Below, piece by piece: positions 1 through 10,189 of a stretch of DNA of 64,000 nucleotides. Under the pieces are notes generated by a model that was not told the DNA's origin, made no database searches, and saw nothing but the letters and a program-made list of their open reading frames with translations. The stretch lies in contig JAAOMT010000599.1 of the NCBI GenBank assembly GCA_016748015.1, positions 520,589-584,588 of the forward strand. The letters run 5' to 3'. This DNA is from Geosiphon pyriformis. Lineage: Eukaryota > Glomeromycota > Glomeromycetes > Archaeosporales > Geosiphonaceae. Position numbers and translations under genes: made by a program. Each line of letters starts with the position of its first letter. The stretch's first letter is position 1.

Positions 1-690
1 CTTCACCTGTAGTACTAGTTAAAAAGAAAAATGGAAAGATCTGATTTTGTGTTGACTATCGACAACTCAACAGTGTTACAATTAGAGATGCCTACCCCCT
101 TTCCTGGATTGATGACATGTTAGATGCTCTTGGAAAATCCAAATACTTTTCAACACTAGATTTAGAAAGCAGTTACTAGCAAGTTGCTATGGATCCCAAA
201 GATCACCCCAAACAGTATTCACCACCCAAAGCAGAAATTACGAGTTCAATGTAATGCCTTTCAGATTATGCAATGCACCAGCAACGTTTCAAAGATTAAT
301 GGATGTTGTGTACCAAAAACTTCTTTGGAAGTCAGTAGTCATTTATCTTGACAATACTGATGTTTATTCTCCATCATTCAAATTACACTTAAAACACCTG
401 CAAGAAGTTTTTCAACAATTATGAAAAGCAGGACTAAAACTCAACATCAGAAAATGCTACTTTGGAAAAACAAGCTTGGTTTTTCTTGAACATATTGTTA
501 GTAAAGATGGAATCAAACCAGATCCTGGAAAAATCAGCATTGTCAAAAACTTTAAAACTCCTCAAAACACTACAGAACTAAGAGGATTCATAGGATTAGC
601 ATCCTACTATCGGAAGTTTATCAAAGGATTCTCGGAAATTGCAAAACTCCTCAACCAGCTCACCAACAAAAACGTTGAATACAAATGAAC
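1..690 (+). pseudogene. Element E reverse transcriptase, broken
   Basis: The reading changes frame and hits stops near 178 and 422, but the family features are clear. They are a start resembling SPVVLVKKKNGK, the DYRQLNSV motif, the palm stretch FSTLDLES, and a YLD-N-TD stretch near 348-362 where sister copies have YLDD. The thumb and connection region reads FLEHIVSKDGIKPDPGK and LRGFIGLASYYRKFIKGF. Because the second catalytic Asp appears changed and stops interrupt the frame, the product could not act as a polymerase. The stop near 178 falls where sister copies have the Trp of SGYWQV. Confidence 0.85.
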
Positions 691-1165
691 TACCAAACAC
701 CAAAAAGCTTTTGAAATTCTTAAGGAAAAACTGACAACAGCTCTAATCCTCGCCTACCCAGATTTCAGCAACCAATTTCGACTAGCTACAGATGCTTTGT
801 ATACTGCCTTTGGTGCCATCTTATTACAACTAGATAACAATGGAAATGAGCAAGTAATTGCTTATGCTAGCAGAACATTAAAACCAGCTAAGAAAAACTA
901 TCCTGCCACAAAACTAAAAACAGCAGCCATAATTTGGGCCCTACACCACTTCAACCTTTATCTCAGGCCTAAAAAATTTGATATTATCACTGATAATATT
1001 GGACTTAAATAGCTTCAGAACAAAAATACTCAGCTGAATGCAAAACAAACCTGATGGACAGGATTTCTAGCAAACTATCAATACATAGTACATCACAAAC
1101 CAGGAAAACTCCACACCAATGTTGACTGTCTTTCCAGAATAAGACAAGATTAGAAAACACAAAAA
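691..1165 (+). pseudogene. Element E RNase H, broken
   Basis: This follows the RT after an in-frame TGA at 686 that replaces a Trp conserved in sister copies. It contains an RNase H-like core: an Asp-containing strand (ATDALYTAFGAIL), the stretch VIAYASRTLKPAKKNY (typical of gypsy RNase H) and TDNIGLK. A second part reads FLANYQYIVHHKPGKLH and ends near 1152. Stops at 1010 (TAG) and about 1049 (TGA) break it. The domain would degrade the RNA strand during reverse transcription. Confidence 0.8.
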
Positions 1166-1204
1166 CCAACACTCAACTTAACCAACCAAAAGAGCCAACA
1201 AACA

Positions 1205-2385
1205 ATGAATTTGGAAAACTACAACAATTTCAAACAATATTTGGAAACATTAACAATCCCAACAAATTGGTCTCGAGATAAAAAACATCAACTACAACAA
1301 CAAGCCAAACAATATTTTCTACACAACAACATTATTTATCATCGAAATTTCAAAAACCCAAACAAACCACTCAGATTAATACAAGAACAGAAAAAAAAAA
1401 CTATATTATACAATATGTACTCAGATCTTTCATCAGCACACTTCGGAAAAGATAGCATCATCCAAAGAACACTAGAATACTACTTTTGGCCCGAAGCCAG
1501 AGCCATTCAATGAGCAAATACAAAATCAGTAGCAAATTTTATCTACAAAGACATCATTTGTAGACACAAATATCTAATTGAACTTTTATCCAATCAGGGG
1601 ACACACTTTGTGAACAACCTGATACAAAAAATTTGCAAATGATTCAATGTCAAAAGACCTCTGTCTTTGCTCTATCATCCACAAACAAACAGACTTGTGG
1701 AACATTTTAACAGAACATTGTGTGAGTCATTAGCCAAAGTCTCAACCGATTTTGAGCAAAAATGGGATATCTTTATTCCATTAGTGTTGCTAGCATACAA
1801 AACATTAAAACAAGATATCACAAAACACACACTATTTGATTTAACTTACAGAAGGACAGCAACATTACCAATTAATTTCACAGTGGAAACATACCCAGCA
1901 CAACCAATTGATGAAAACAATTTCCAAGAAACACTTCAGCGAAGAGCCTACACTCTGCTTAGCACATTGGAAGGAAAACGACAAATAGCAGCCACCCATA
2001 TTAAACACTCTCAAGCTTGACAAAAAGAATGGCATGATGACAAATTGCCTTCAGTCACCAATGAATTTAAAATTGGAAACAAAGTTCTCTTACACAGAAC
2101 TAAAGCTGAAAAACAATGAAGTGAAAAATTTGAAAATAAATGAGATGGACTATTCTTTATCCATGAAGTCCTAGGCAACGGATCATACAAGCTAAGACTT
2201 GATGACAAAATCCTAGCAAAAGTTGCACATGGAGATCATTTGAAACACTATCATTCCAGAAACAATCCTGAATCATTAATTCCACAAATTGGTACACATT
2301 TCCCTTTAGTCAATCCCAAAAATATTTTTCAAAACTTAGAACCAATAGTTATCATTGAACAACCTTCCAACCTGAACACTTAATT
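1205..2385 (+). pseudogene. Element E integrase, broken
   Basis: The N-terminal part has the HFGKDS...TLEYYFWPEAR stretch where the HHCC zinc finger begins. An internal deletion then joins it to AIQ-ANTKSVANF, removing the CxxC pair and the first catalytic Asp region. Later parts are LLSNQGTHFVNN (second Asp region, here Asn), LYHPQTNRLVEHFNRTLCES (the DDE Glu region) and a C-terminal barrel-like stretch with NKVLLHRTKAEKQ and VLGNGSYKLRLDDK. In-frame TGAs at about 2117 and 2141 sit at positions that are Trp in sister copies. The product is inactive by deletion and stops. Confidence 0.82.
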
Positions 2386-2545
2386 TAATTTTACTAGTTA
2401 TTCCCTTATAATTTAAAAACAATCTCACCAAAAACAAAACAAAAAAATAACATAAAAACCCATACACCAAAAATAATTTTCTTTTTATTTCAAATCTCTT
2501 ATAATGACTATTCCTCAAAACATTCAACAATTATCTTAAAAACTA

Positions 2546-3223
2546 ATGTTAGCTTTAAAAATAATACCCGAATTATCCATTACTGTTACTGAAAACCACA
2601 TTAATTATACTCAAACAGAAGTAGTCACAAATTTAGCCCCAAATTCATGAAAATATCACCCATATAAGAACAACACAAAAAGTTATTCTAGAATTCACCT
2701 GCCAGAACTTTTAAAGCTTACTTTAAGAGAAAACTTAATGCTCACTCTGATTAATATTCCACCAAATGCTACAATTCAACAAAGACTTCAACTGTGTCTT
2801 AATGAAGAAAACACTGAATATCCTCCAATCTATAGATATTTCCACATTGAAAAAACACTTTACGAATGAAAACTGGAACTTACAACAGCAAACCTCACAA
2901 AAAAAGCTATTCAGAAACAACTCCACAATGAATTCAAGACAACAGCTGGATTAACAAACAGTCACTACAGGCTCAGAGCTGCTCTTAAACTTTATGACCT
3001 ATTCTACACCTGTGAAAACATCCTACAAAACCCAATTTTTCAACCTTTGAAGATTCAGTACATTGGAAAGCTCACAGAACTGAAATTTCAACAATTTTCA
3101 GACCAAATTTCTTCAATAATTTTGGATTATTATCTGGAAATAACAGACAGTACTTGGACTTTGATGGAGCTCAGTCTTGAGAAGGAGGTTATGTTACCAG
3201 ACAAAATTAGAAATATTATTTAG
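2546..3223 (+). pseudogene. Element E post-integrase ORF3 (unknown function)
   Basis: From the ATG at 2546 to the TAG at 3221 there are 225 codons broken only by two in-frame TGAs (2648, 2867). I recognise no domain. No signal peptide or membrane helix is visible, so it does not look like an env gene despite its position. The C-terminal third, with IGKLTELKFQQFSDQI, resembles the C-terminal part of ORF3 in elements A and C (LGKITNAQFEELQTQI), although E is a different family. The frame runs about 30 bases into the LTR. Similarity across families suggests the ORF was once under selection. Confidence 0.6.
3178..3191 (+). promoter_or_regulatory. Polypurine tract of element E
   Basis: A purine-rich run (GAGAAGGAGG) ends two bases before the LTR start TGTTACCAGA. 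This is where plus-strand DNA synthesis is primed in LTR retrotransposons. Confidence 0.7.
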
Positions 3224-4172
3224 CATGAAATTATCTTTATAATTTCTATCATTAATTAACATATATTATTGTTTCAAATTATTACTTAGTATATTAGCAA
3301 AATGTCCGAAATTATCATTTAATTAATAACCCAATTTGTACATAACACAAATGTAACCTAATTGCAATGATCAATCATGCAATACCCCGAACTATGTAAC
3401 ATTCAAAAAGTTTACCGAAATTTGTAAAAATTTGCTGAAATAATTGATAGTTCACCAAAATATCTAATAGTTTGCAGAAATAACTTGTAGTTCACCAAAA
3501 TGTATCTTTAGTTCAGCAAAATTGTAGAAAAGAGCAAAGTTCAAGTTCATAGAATAGTGTTACAACAAGTTGTATAAAAGAAGAGCTTCTCTCTTCGAGA
3601 AAATGTATTTTACTTTAGATTTATCACTTAGAACCATTCTTAGGTACACAAAAAGAAATAAATATTAAATAATTCGAAGAACCAAATTCTTTAATTATTG
3701 CACTTGGAAAATCCCCAAAACCCAACTAACGTTTTGAAATTGATTAGCTACCAATTTCAATAAACTGTTAGTGACTCCAGACCTGGATAGAAAAACGTTT
3801 TCCTTGATAAAATCCTATTTCTTTTACATTTTTTTTATTTTTCTTTTCTTTTTTTATTACAATCATTAGGGTAGCCTACAGACGAGATTCCTGTAGAAGA
3901 GTTGACTTTCACAGCAAAGTAACTACACATTTTAGTAAGCTTTCAGATGAGCAATTCCTGGGAAAGAGTTGATGTTTACTACAACATAACTACATAAAGC
4001 AACTGGCACGGAATTGGCCATTCCACTCATAAGTTCAGCAAGTTCAAATTATAGGAGATAATTTGAAGATAAATTCAGTTACTGGAGATCCAACTACTTC
4101 CTGGAAATGTGAATTCACAGCAAACAGGCATCAACAACATTCAAGAAAGGAGACCAAAAATCTCTGGTAACA
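3192..4172 (+). repeat. 3' LTR of element E
   Basis: The LTR starts TGTTACCAGA and ends TCTGGTAACA, a perfect 10-bp inverted repeat bounded by TG...CA. It is 981 bp long. It lies directly after a polypurine tract, and the flanking DNA on its right is LTR sequence of element B. Inside are an array of short repeats (about 3410-3530), a TATA-like TATAAAAG near 3574 and AATAAA near 3657. The 5' LTR is outside the window. Confidence 0.92.
3410..3530 (+). repeat. Short degenerate repeats upstream of TATA in E LTR
   Basis: Four to five degenerate copies of a unit of roughly 25 bp containing TAGTTCACCAAAATAT (variants with TTTACCGAAAT, TTTGCTGAAAT, TTCAGCAAAAT). The array ends about 40 bp before TATAAAAG. 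The position suggests enhancer-like repeats in U3; this is inference from position only. Confidence 0.65.
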
Positions 4173-4831
4173 CCAGCAATCCATAATTTTTACATGTTCT
4201 ACCCACTCACAAGAGTCTTTTACTAGGCAATCCTTGACATTAATACTTAGTGCTTAATCCTGAATCAATTAGTATACACAACAAAAATAAAGACAAAAAT
4301 AAAAGAGATAAAAAAAAACAAAAACAATAAGTTAAGGCAATATAAGTTAGTATCTTATCAATAGCTATAATCAAAAACTATTGTTTCTGCATGTTTTAAG
4401 TATTAATTACTATCAACATTTAAAGTTGATAGCAAACAACTGAATTTAAAATGCTGAATACATATATTTATTGATATTTTGAAATAATATGGTTTCTAAC
4501 TGGAGAATGATAATTAAGGAATTTTTGTCTGAAGATTTCTCTTTTCTGCTTTTAATACTACTGCTATATATATGTATTTTCTAGTTTTATAGAATTGCTT
4601 TGTATCGTCTGTTTTTACTAGCTATTACTTTGTTTTCTTACATTATAACTAATTATCTGACATTATTACACATTATTCTATGTTATCCTGCATTATAACA
4701 TATTATCCTATGTTATAATATATTATTTAATGTTATTGTACTTTATTCTGTGTCTTTTCACATTTCATTATATTTTTCTTCAGATTATATTTTTTTTTTT
4801 TTTTTGATAGGCTTTCTTTTTTCAAGTAACA
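4173..4831 (-). repeat. 3' LTR of element B, truncated by E
   Basis: This matches the 5' LTR at 33448-34345 from about its position 33680 onward. Shared parts include the LTR middle with TTTTAC(C/T)AGGCAAT, the CTATCAACATT block, the TATA region ATATATATGTATTTT and the ATGTTAT repeats. It ends in GTAACA at 4831, next to a purine-rich tract read on the minus strand. The missing end was displaced by insertion of element E. Confidence 0.85.
4640..4765 (-). repeat. ATGTTAT-type short repeats in B LTR
   Basis: About ten degenerate copies of a 10-15 bp unit around TATGTTATCCTA / ACATTATTCTA. The same array is at about 34130-34265 in the 5' LTR of B. Read on the minus strand it lies upstream of the TATATATA box. 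Confidence 0.65.
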
Positions 4832-4839
4832 TTATTTTC

Positions 4840-5330
4840 TTTTTTTTAATATTAAGCTCCTGCAAAATTGGTTATGTCTGTTAATAGAACTTTGTTCATG
4901 TAATATTTGATGATTATATTGATTATGGCTTTTTGTAGATCTTTGAACTATTGATTGGTCATTCATCCTATGTTGTTGACTATTATCTTTTTCAAAGATT
5001 CATCCAATAGTATGTTTGAACAATATTAGAAAGCAATGTATAATCAACATGCTGCCTTGTAGTGTAGTGTCAGATTGCTTCTTCTTATGAATTTTTCTAC
5101 TTATTGCATTGCTTTTTTGTTAAAAGTTTTCTGGTTGTAGTTTCTATATGGGTTTTCTAAGTCTAGTTGTTCCCCAATTTTGTAAAACCAATATGTTGAA
5201 GGGAGTCTTTCTTTTCACTCCCCTGTTTTGGGGAGTTTGGTCTCATGAGTTAAAGATTTTTTAATTTTTTCTAGCTCAAGAGCCAAGTATGTTGTATATA
5301 ATTGTTTTTGTCTTCTATCTAATTTTTTCA

Positions 5331-5361
<31 letters not shown>

Positions 5362-5845
5362 ATGTCCTATTTGAGAAGTATATTTAATTCCTTTTTGTAA
5401 AATTTTCTTTTTGGGTGGAGTGTAAAGATAGGAATAATTAGTTCTAGTTAAACTCTTGTTCATTCTTTTTTTCTTTTTATCTTTATATCTTATCTCTTTT
5501 TTATTAATTATAATTTCTATTTGAGATCTAAATTTTTGAATTTTGTTAAATAATTGTTTAGATAATTTTAAAATTTTGTCTGAAAGGTCCATGTTTGAAA
5601 TTTTTATTATTCTTTTCTTTGTGATTTTGAGGCTTATATGTGTGTAATATTTAGATTTTAGCATGTGTGTAATTATGTCTTGATGATTATGATTGGTTCC
5701 ATATTTCGTGGTATATTTTCTGGTCTGATTAATGAAATTTGTGTTCTTAGTTGTGGTTCTACTAATGTTGATCCTTGTGTTTAATAAATTTTTAAATGAT
5801 TTCCATGTGCTGTTTTTTTCAGAATTCTGTTTTCTAATCATAATT
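4840..5845 (-). pseudogene. Element B post-integrase ORF3, broken
   Basis: An open stretch at 5215-5841 contains SNMDLSDKILKLSKQLFNKI followed by IEIIINKKEIRYKDKKKK. This parallels KMEITDNIHSLAQQIFQLI and MEITINQQTIYYKNTAKI in ORF3 of element A. The C-terminal part is low-complexity Lys/Glu-rich sequence and has diverged. The DNA from 4840 to 5214 gives no readable protein. Function is unknown; no membrane segment is evident. Confidence 0.5.
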
Positions 5846-5849
5846 TGTA

Positions 5850-7121
5850 AGATTCATTTCCTAAAATTACATGTATGTAAAATAGTCCATCTTATTTTGG
5901 ATCAAACTTTCCATTTTACTGTTTTTCTGCTTTGATATGATGTAACAGTACTTTGTCTCCAATCCTGAATTTGACTGGTTTATCTGGTAGTTGGTTATGC
6001 ATTTCTTTTTGTTTTTTTTGTGATTTTTAAATGTTATCAGCTGCTCTTTGCCATTTGTTTTTTAGCATTTCCATTAAGTTATATGTTCTTTTTAGCAATG
6101 TTTCTTGAAAATTGTCTTCTGTTATTGGTTCCATTGGATATGTATTGACCTCTATCTCAACTGGTAATGTTGCTGTTTTATCATATACTAATTCAAATGG
6201 TGTTGTTTGTATAGTATCTTACTTTATTATCTGATAAGCAAATAATACTAATGGTATGAATAAATCTCATTTGTCCTGGTTTTTTTGGCTATCACTTTGC
6301 ACAATGTTCTATTAAATCTTTCGACTAATCCATTGGTTTGTGGGTAATATGGTGATAATAATGGTCTCTTTATTCTGAATCTTTGACTCAATTCTGTTAA
6401 TGTTCTATTCACAAAGTAAGTTTCTTGGTTAGATAATAATTTTTTTGAACATTCATGTCAACAAATCAGATCTTGATGGACAAATTCAGCAATAGATTCT
6501 GCATCTGTTCTTTGAATTGCTTTTGCTTCTGGCCATTTAGTGAGATAATCTATTATTATTATAATGTATCTGTTCCCTTTGCTAGCTATTGTTAATAATT
6601 TGACTAAGTCAATTCCAATATGCTCGAATGGTTGTCCTACTTTGATTGGTCTTAATGGCTCACTGGGTCTTGTTCTTTCTCTTTTCTGACAAGCATCACA
6701 ATTTTGCATGTATTGGATAATGTCTGGGTATATAGATGGCCAATAGTATCTATTTCTGGTTTTTTTATGGTTGCTTCTTTGTAAAAATGTCCTGCTGTTG
6801 GATCAAAGTGCATGTTGAATAATATTGTTTCTTTTTCTAGTTTTGTAATTACTCTGGTTGGTTAATCTGAATTCTTTCTGTTTTTCCAATAAAGTATATT
6901 TTGGTGAGTGATAAAATATTTGGACTGTTGTTTGATATGGTTTTGTTCTTTTTGAGATAATTTCTCTTTGAACTATTGAGTATTTATAAAATGTTGAAGT
7001 TGTTGATATTTTTGTGTATTCATTTTTTGTTATATTTTTGGATTGAAGTGTCCTTAGATTTGTTTTATTTGTGATAAACCATCAGTATTTCCATTTTTTT
7101 TTCTTTTTTTGTAGTATACAG
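5850..7121 (-). pseudogene. Element B integrase, cut by element A
   Basis: Recognisable pieces include QNCDACQKRERTRPSEPLRP (end of the zinc finger), HIGIDLVKLLTIASKGNRY and YLTKWPEAKAIQ (catalytic core) at 6458-6709. Downstream on the minus strand are the HPQTN..VERFNRTLC region and a barrel-like C terminus (around 5900-6450), with many stops. Element A is inserted at 7121/7122, just upstream of the integrase N-terminal part, so integrase and RT of B are now 10 kb apart. Confidence 0.8.
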
Positions 7122-7976
7122 TGTTACAGGTGACAATATCTGATGTTGAATTAAATACAAACCCATAACTTAGTGCTCAAAGCTATTCTTATCATTGATG
7201 ATCTGAAGAGTTGTATCTGAAGGTTTCGATGGAGTTTTTTGTATAATAGACAGAGATTCAATAGTTGTGTTATCCATAGCTTCCCAGACTTGCAAGTCTG
7301 TCAATTTTTTTTTCAGCTTGGTGGCTGGCAATCCTCTGATAAGTAATCCATATCTTCTGTATGTGTTCTACCCTCTCACAGGGGTCTTTTACCAGGCAAT
7401 CCTTGACGTCAGTAATCAGTACTTTTAATCAATTGGTTAGTGCCTAATAACAAAATCACAGAATTTAAAAATAAAATAAAATAAAGAAAAAAAAAAAATA
7501 AGCCAAGGTGGTTTGCAAGTTAGTATTCCATCAATAGCTGTAATCAAGAGCTATTGTTCCAGTATGGTTAAGGATCAATTACTATCAACATGAAGTGTTA
7601 ATAGCGGAAATGAGTTTGAAATAACAAATAGTTATTTATTGGAGATTTGTGTGTTAAGAGTTATTTAGATTAAATCTAAACTAAGAGGTTTGTCTTTTCA
7701 GCTTCTAATCCTGCTGCTATATATACATAATTGAGATTCCTCAATTCCTTGATTTTTCATGACAGGAATCCTGGAATTCTTGGAATCCTGCGATTCCTTT
7801 GAGAAAAATCCTGGAATTCTGGAATTCTGCGATTTCTCATTGGGAAATCCTGAAATTCCTGGAATCCTGCAATTCCTGAGAAAAATCCTGGAATTCCACA
7901 TTTTACTATGTCTACCTCTGATTGGCTAATATCTACTGACTAATAATACTATATTTCCTATATTTTATGAGTAACA
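7122..7976 (-). repeat. 3' LTR of element A
   Basis: 855 bp, ending on the + strand in GTAACA. Purine-rich DNA (on the minus strand) lies immediately internal at 7977-7998. Contains a TATATATA box (about 7720-7727) and the GGAATTCC-type array at about 7735-7895. In the first 190 bp or so it differs from the 5' LTR of the same element at about a dozen sites, all transitions by eye. Confidence 0.93.
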
Positions 7977-7989
7977 TTATTCCTTTCTT

Positions 7990-8690
7990 TTAATATTGAG
8001 TTCCATCAAAATCTAACTTGTTTAATTCTTCCTCTTGAAGTATTTTCTGAATTTTGTTTTCAAGAATTACTTGTGTTATTTGAGTTTGTAATTCTTCAAA
8101 TTGAGCATTGGTGATTTTTCCTAATTGATTACTGGTAACCGTATCTATTGCTTTGTTAAGTAGGATTTCCGGTCTATCCTGAAATGCTGTGTGTATTTGG
8201 TATATGGCTCGAGCTTGTGTAGTTAAGTTGTTTTTCCCTACAAAATGTTCTAATTGTTGTAGTATGGTTGTATCGAATAACTATTTTGTTTTATCTGTAT
8301 ATAAGTTCTGGATATTCACGTGTTGTCCCAAGTAAAAATAACAATAATTTTTTGGAAATTGTTGTGTCCACCAAGTCCAAGTTTTTTTGGTAAGTTTTTT
8401 GTGTAATCTGATTATTTGTTGTTCTTTTATGGCCAATTTTATCTTGGTCATGACCTTGTTAACAACATTTTCAAGTCTTTTTTGTGCTTTGTTTTGTGAT
8501 ATCTTTGCTGTATTTTTGTAATAAATGGTTTGTTGATTGATTGTAATTTCCATCTCCTGGTGTTGGATTAATTGAAAAATTTGTTGGGCTAGTGAATGGA
8601 TATTGTCTGTAATCTCCATTTTTCTGATCTCTTCTGTCATGTCGACCATGTTCTTATATATTCTTTTGTCAATCAATTGGACATGTTGTT
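7990..8690 (-). pseudogene. Element A post-integrase ORF3
   Basis: About 230 codons between the integrase end and the polypurine tract. The upstream part (8281-8676, 131 codons) reads MEITDNIHSLAQQIFQLIQH then TINQQTIYYKNTAKI and a Lys-rich amphipathic stretch. After one TAG near 8279, at a Gln codon in element C, the frame goes on to a C-terminal half with ARAIYQIHTAFQDRPEILLN and LGKITNAQFEELQTQI. It stops at 7990-7992. No known domain, signal peptide or membrane helix. The same ORF is present in B, C, E and F, which argues for a real element protein. Confidence 0.65.
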
Positions 8691-8692
8691 GT

Positions 8693-10150
8693 TAATGATA
8701 ATAATTGGTTCCAGATCTCATAGAATTTCATCTGGTTGGACTAGTATTCTCTGTACTCCTAATTGTGGAATATTACTGGTGGATGATGATGCTATATGGT
8801 GGTATGGTTTCAGTCGATCTCCATGTGCTGCTTTGGTTAAGATTTTGTTGTCCAGTCTTAATTTGTAAGCTCTATTTTCTAGAATTTCTTCTATGTAAAA
8901 TGGTCTGTCCCATTTGGGGTCAAATTTTCCACTCTATTGTTTTTCTGCTTTGGTATGATGTAGTAGTACTTTGTCTCCAATCCTGAATTCAACTGGTTTA
9001 TCTGATAGTTGGCTATCATGTCTTTCTTTCTGTTTCTTTTATAACCTTTGTATGTTATCAGCTGCTTTTCATCGTTTGTTTTCTAATATTTCTATTAAGT
9101 CATATGTTCTTTTCAACAATGTATTTTTGAAATTTTCTTCTGTTATTGGTTTGGTTGGGTATGTACTGACTTCTATTTCCACTGGTAGTGTTGCTGTTTT
9201 ATCATATACTAATTCAAATGGTGTTGCTTGTGTAGCATCTTGCTTCATTGTTCAATAAGCAAATAGTACTGATGGTATCAACAAATCCCAATCATTCTGG
9301 TTTTCTTGGCTGAGTTTAGCTATTGCTTCACACAATGTTCTATTGAATCTTTCAACTAATCCGTTGGTTTGTGGATGGTATGGTGATAATAGTGGTCTCT
9401 TAATTCCGAATCTTTGGCTCAATTCTGTTAATGTTCTGTTCACAAAATGAGTTTCTTGGTCTGATAATAATTCTTTTGGACATCTGTGTTGACAAATTAA
9501 ATCTTGATGAACGAATTTGGCAATGAATTCTGCATCCACTCTTTGAATTGCTTTTGCCTCTGGCCATTTAGTGAGATAGTCTATGGCTACTGCTATGTAT
9601 CTGTTTTCTTCACTGGTAATTGTTAATGGTCCAACTAAATCAATTCCAATACAGTCAAATAGTTGTCCTATCTTGATTGGTCTTAATAGTTCACTGAGTT
9701 TCATATCTCCTCTTCGCTGACAAGCATCACAATTTTGAACATATTGGATAATGTCTAGATACATTGATGGCCAATAGTATCTTTTTCTGGTTCTTTCTAT
9801 GGTTGCTTCTTTATGAAAATGTCCTGATGTTGGATTTAAGTATATGTTAAATAATATTGTCTCTTTTTCTGGCTCTGTCATTACTCTGGTTGATTGATCT
9901 GGATTTTTTCTATTTTTCCGATAAAGTATATTTTGGTAAGTGATAAAATATTTTGATTGTTGTTTGATATTCTTTCGTTCCATTTGAGATAAATTCTCCT
10001 TGAATTGTTGAATGTTTATATAATGTTAAAGTTGTTAATATTTTTGTATGTTCATCTTTTTGTTATATTTTTTGTTAGTATTGTTCTGATTTTGTTATAT
10101 TTTTGGGTTGCAATGCTCTCAGATTTGTCTCATTCGTGACAAACCATTCG
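8693..10150 (-). pseudogene. Element A integrase
   Basis: The best part is an uninterrupted 243-codon stretch (9252-9983). It has the zinc finger HFHKEATIERTRKRYYW...CDACQRR, the core GIDLVGPLTI and DYLTKWPEAKAIQ, the second Asp in SDQETHFVN and the Glu region HPQTNGLVERFNRTLC. A TGA at 9251 replaces an Arg of the FAYRTMKQD motif. The C-terminal barrel with FRIGDKVLLHHTKAEKQ follows in pieces down to 8693. It would insert element cDNA into the host genome; this copy is broken. Confidence 0.88.
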
Positions 10151-10189
10151 CATTTCTATTGTCTTTTTCTTTTTTATAATGTATAGTAT

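Larger units (their letters stand above)
1..4172 (+). mobile_element. Ty3/gypsy element E, 3' part (RT to 3' LTR)
   Basis: The window opens inside the pol region of a plus-strand LTR retrotransposon. Order seen: reverse transcriptase, RNase H, integrase, a third ORF, a purine-rich tract, then a 981-bp 3' LTR. RT before integrase is the Ty3/gypsy order. The LTR sequence differs from that of the other elements here, so E is a separate family. Its right end cuts into the 3' LTR of element B: the DNA resuming at 4173 matches the part of B's 5' LTR near 33680. The coding region has many in-frame stops, so the copy is dead. The 5' end lies outside the window, so no target duplication can be checked. 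Confidence 0.9.

Noticed and set aside
1-2385. Mitochondrial origin, suggested by TGA at Trp positions
   Set aside because: The same decay includes TAG, TAA and CGA-to-TGA changes, and the surrounding DNA has nuclear spliced genes. Mutation explains it better.
2546-3223. env-like gene after integrase
   Set aside because: No signal peptide, membrane helix or cysteine pattern of an envelope protein can be seen; it is listed as ORF3 of unknown function.
7735-7895. CRISPR-like appearance of the GGAATTCC repeats
   Set aside because: There are no unique spacers, the units are degenerate and palindromic, and the array sits inside eukaryotic LTRs.
7698-7901. ORFs with repeated SRIPGF-type peptides (also 16963-17166 and 58643-58834)
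   Set aside because: They come from the GGAATTCC repeat array in LTR U3, upstream of the TATA box, and occur in each LTR by virtue of the repeat unit. No sign of a gene.
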